Shown here: positions 62,550 through 64,000 of the stretch, piece after piece
How positions within the stretch are numbered: position 1 is the stretch's first letter
Layout: each line of letters opens with the position of its first letter
NCBI RefSeq assembly: GCF_900167935.1
Contig: NZ_FUYL01000005.1
Coordinates: 186,001 to 250,000, forward strand
DNA: 64,000 bases
From: Maribacter arcticus
Lineage (GTDB): Bacteria > Bacteroidota > Bacteroidia > Flavobacteriales > Flavobacteriaceae
Reading direction: 5' to 3'
Notes under the pieces: generated by a model
Seen by the model: the letters and a program-made list of their open reading frames with translations, nothing else
The model's database searches: none
Told to the model about the DNA's origin: nothing
Translations under genes and position numbers: made by a program

Positions 62550-63688
62550 AACAATCGTTTAAAAAAGGCTTTTATAAAAGGAGTTTTAGGGCAGGAATTT
62601 ATATAGATGATATCTTCCCATAAATTGGTTTTCTCATCTAAAAACTTGAAAACCATTTGAGGGCTCAATGATTTAAAAAGTGATTCAAATACCTGATAAC
62701 CAATTGCATTATCGTGGTGTAATACATCAAGAAATAGAAGGTCGTAAAACCAAAATTTATTTTTTAGTTTTAATTTTTTTAATGGCTTTCCATTTTTAAT
62801 ATGATGAACTAGCTGGGGTACTTTATTCGCTGTACTCATTAAGGTATAGCCTGTGCTGGGTTTAGCCCAGCCCCCAGCAGTTCCAATATATCGTATTCTA
62901 TCTGAATGATGTTCTCTAAAATCATAAGCAGTCATAGGTATACTGCCAGACTCTTTATCTGTGATTGTATAATCTTCACATTTATACCTATCCCATATAT
63001 AGTTTTTTATGGCCTCTTCATACTCTTGTTTTGGTAGTAATTTTTCTGAAAATAGAGTATACTCAATTAGTGCAGTATTATTTGAATATGGTAAAACATA
63101 CATAAAACGAGTATTCCCTTTTTGAGGTATCGAGAAATCCATATAGGTAACTTCGGAAGCATTGAATATAGGATGTTTTGTTTTTATCTCCCAACCAACA
63201 AAATGCTGTTGTAAAACAGGATACTTCTTTTGCTGGATAGCCATTTTATAATCAAAAAGGCTTGTAAATATATAGTCTGCAACGTAACTATTATTTAAGG
63301 TGTCAACGGTTACCTCGTTACTTGTTTCATGTAATTCAACTACTTCTTCTTGTTTAAAAGTAATGTTTTCATAACCCTCAATTCTATGTAAATAGTAGTT
63401 GTAGAAATCAATACCCTTTATCATTTTATAGGAGTAAGGTGCTATTTCGTTTCTTTTTGAAATTTGTGAACCTTCGAAATGAAGTTCTCCCCATTGCTTA
63501 TGAACGATTTCATCGAACTGGCCATTGCCTTTTTCCCAATAACACCAAGTGCGGTCATTGGTTTTTTTAGAGTCTTTATCTAAGATTAAAATCTTTTTTT
63601 GCGCAAAAAAGGAATCACTACCCATAGCATCAGCAAGCAAAAGGCCAGATGCACCGGCACCAATTATAATGTAATCGTAGTTATTCAT
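62546..63688 (-). CDS. crtY: Lycopene beta-cyclase (CrtY family)
   Basis: The 380-residue flavoprotein-like enzyme turns lycopene into beta-carotene. The N-terminal dinucleotide-binding motif is IIIGAGASGLLLAD, followed by the CrtY hallmark NDRTWCYW (residues 44-51) and GTAGGWAKPSTGYTL in the C-terminal half. It predicts a yellow-orange organism with beta-carotene- or zeaxanthin-type pigment. A -7 box lies 42 nt upstream. Confidence 0.94.
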   Translation of the reverse strand: MNNYDYIIIGAGASGLLLADAMGSDSFFAQKKILILDKDSKKTNDRTWCYWEKGNGQFDEIVHKQWGELHFEGSQISKRNEIAPYSYKMIKGIDFYNYYLHRIEGYENITFKQEEVVELHETSNEVTVDTLNNSYVADYIFTSLFDYKMAIQQKKYPVLQQHFVGWEIKTKHPIFNASEVTYMDFSIPQKGNTRFMYVLPYSNNTALIEYTLFSEKLLPKQEYEEAIKNYIWDRYKCEDYTITDKESGSIPMTAYDFREHHSDRIRYIGTAGGWAKPSTGYTLMSTANKVPQLVHHIKNGKPLKKLKLKNKFWFYDLLFLDVLHHDNAIGYQVFESLFKSLSPQMVFKFLDEKTNLWEDIIYINSCPKTPFIKAFFKRLF

Positions 63689-63730
63689 TGACTTTTACAG
63701 ATGCAGTAAGAATAGGCTGCCCTATATATT

Positions 63731-63738
63731 CAAAAATA
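63731..63738 (-). promoter_or_regulatory. -7 promoter box TATTTTTG for crtY
   Basis: Exact TAnnTTTG on the minus strand, 42 nt before the crtY ATG. No clear -33 TTG. Confidence 0.48.
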
Positions 63739-63762
63739 CAAAATAGGTTTTGTCTTTTTGCT

Positions 63763-64000
63763 TTAGTTTAAGGTATATCGTAACCCAAGAAAAGACCTGA
63801 TGCCTTGATTAGGGCCATAAACATAAGTGGGGTCAAAGGTTAGCGCGTTCGGATTGTTGGTTGTGGCAACTGCGTTTCCATTGGCGTCAAAAGTTACTTC
63901 CTTATCAAAAGGGTCGTTGGCACGTGCTATTATAAACGGATTACCATTATTGGGAGTCCAGTTTAATAAGTTCTTCACTCCGGCATAAAGTTCAAAATCT
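63763..64000 (-). CDS. TonB-dependent receptor, C-terminal part (rest outside window)
   Basis: The frame is open to the window end. It reads FELYAGVKNLLNWTPN, the typical penultimate strands of TonB-dependent receptors, and ends GIRSFLGLRYTLN, a last barrel strand. The GTG within this stretch is internal and not a start. The substrate cannot be inferred from about 78 residues. Confidence 0.85.
   Translation of the reverse strand, partial: DFELYAGVKNLLNWTPNNGNPFIIARANDPFDKEVTFDANGNAVATTNNPNALTFDPTYVYGPNQGIRSFLGLRYTLN

Noticed and set aside
1-64000. CRISPR arrays, tRNA or rRNA genes, insertion sequences, prophage genes
   Set aside because: Looked for and not seen: no regularly spaced repeats, no cloverleaf or rRNA signature, no transposase or integrase.

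Overview
The window looks like a chromosome segment of a marine member of the Flavobacteriaceae (Bacteroidota), in the Maribacter/Zobellia/Arenibacter range. This is inferred from low GC, a SusC/SusD pair, LytTR/LytS-type signalling, a CrtY lycopene cyclase, DUF3078/DUF3109/DUF1080 proteins, and Bacteroidota promoters (TTG, about 19 bp, TAnnTTTG) in place of sigma70 and strong Shine-Dalgarno sites. I see no rRNA, tRNA, CRISPR array, insertion sequence or prophage. The first gene (S41 protease) and the last gene (TonB-dependent receptor) are cut by the window ends.

Layout. 1-6.7 kb: envelope protease, small membrane protein, MarC, a Cys-rich DUF3109 protein, a TPR histidine kinase with its LytTR regulator, and two small exported proteins. 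7.2-10.8 kb: class Ia ribonucleotide reductase (nrdB, nrdA). 11.4-24 kb: a sugar-oxidation island with two GMC flavoproteins carrying CX5CX3C iron-sulfur motifs, one Tat small subunit, three TIM-barrel isomerase/epimerase proteins, a Gfo/Idh/MocA oxidoreductase, an NHS-type transporter and two DUF1080 (3-keto-disaccharide hydrolase family) lipoproteins. The set fits a 3-keto-glycoside route for breaking sugar linkages. 24-26 kb: yicC, gmk, nadD. 26-31 kb: a phosphate-uptake block (porin and PiT transporter), with the porin promoter lying between two perfect 18-bp inverted repeats. 31-41 kb: housekeeping genes (dGTPase, dxs, tadA, csp, ClC channel, aspS). 41-48 kb: a TetR-TolC-adaptor-RND efflux operon with a probable TetR operator. 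48-61.4 kb: a SusC/SusD locus whose downstream genes are two VCBS/ASPIC repeat proteins around a vanadium-haloperoxidase-type enzyme, with a divergent GntR-family regulator. 61.5-64 kb: polyprenyl synthase, lycopene cyclase and a TonB-dependent receptor end.

The most interesting items are the possible invertible promoter (30473-30691), the 3-keto-sugar island, and the SusCD/VCBS/haloperoxidase locus. Several starts were moved from the longest reading frame to an internal ATG because a TAnnTTTG box or a terminator hairpin sits where the longer version would begin. All domain and motif calls were made by eye; no database search was run.
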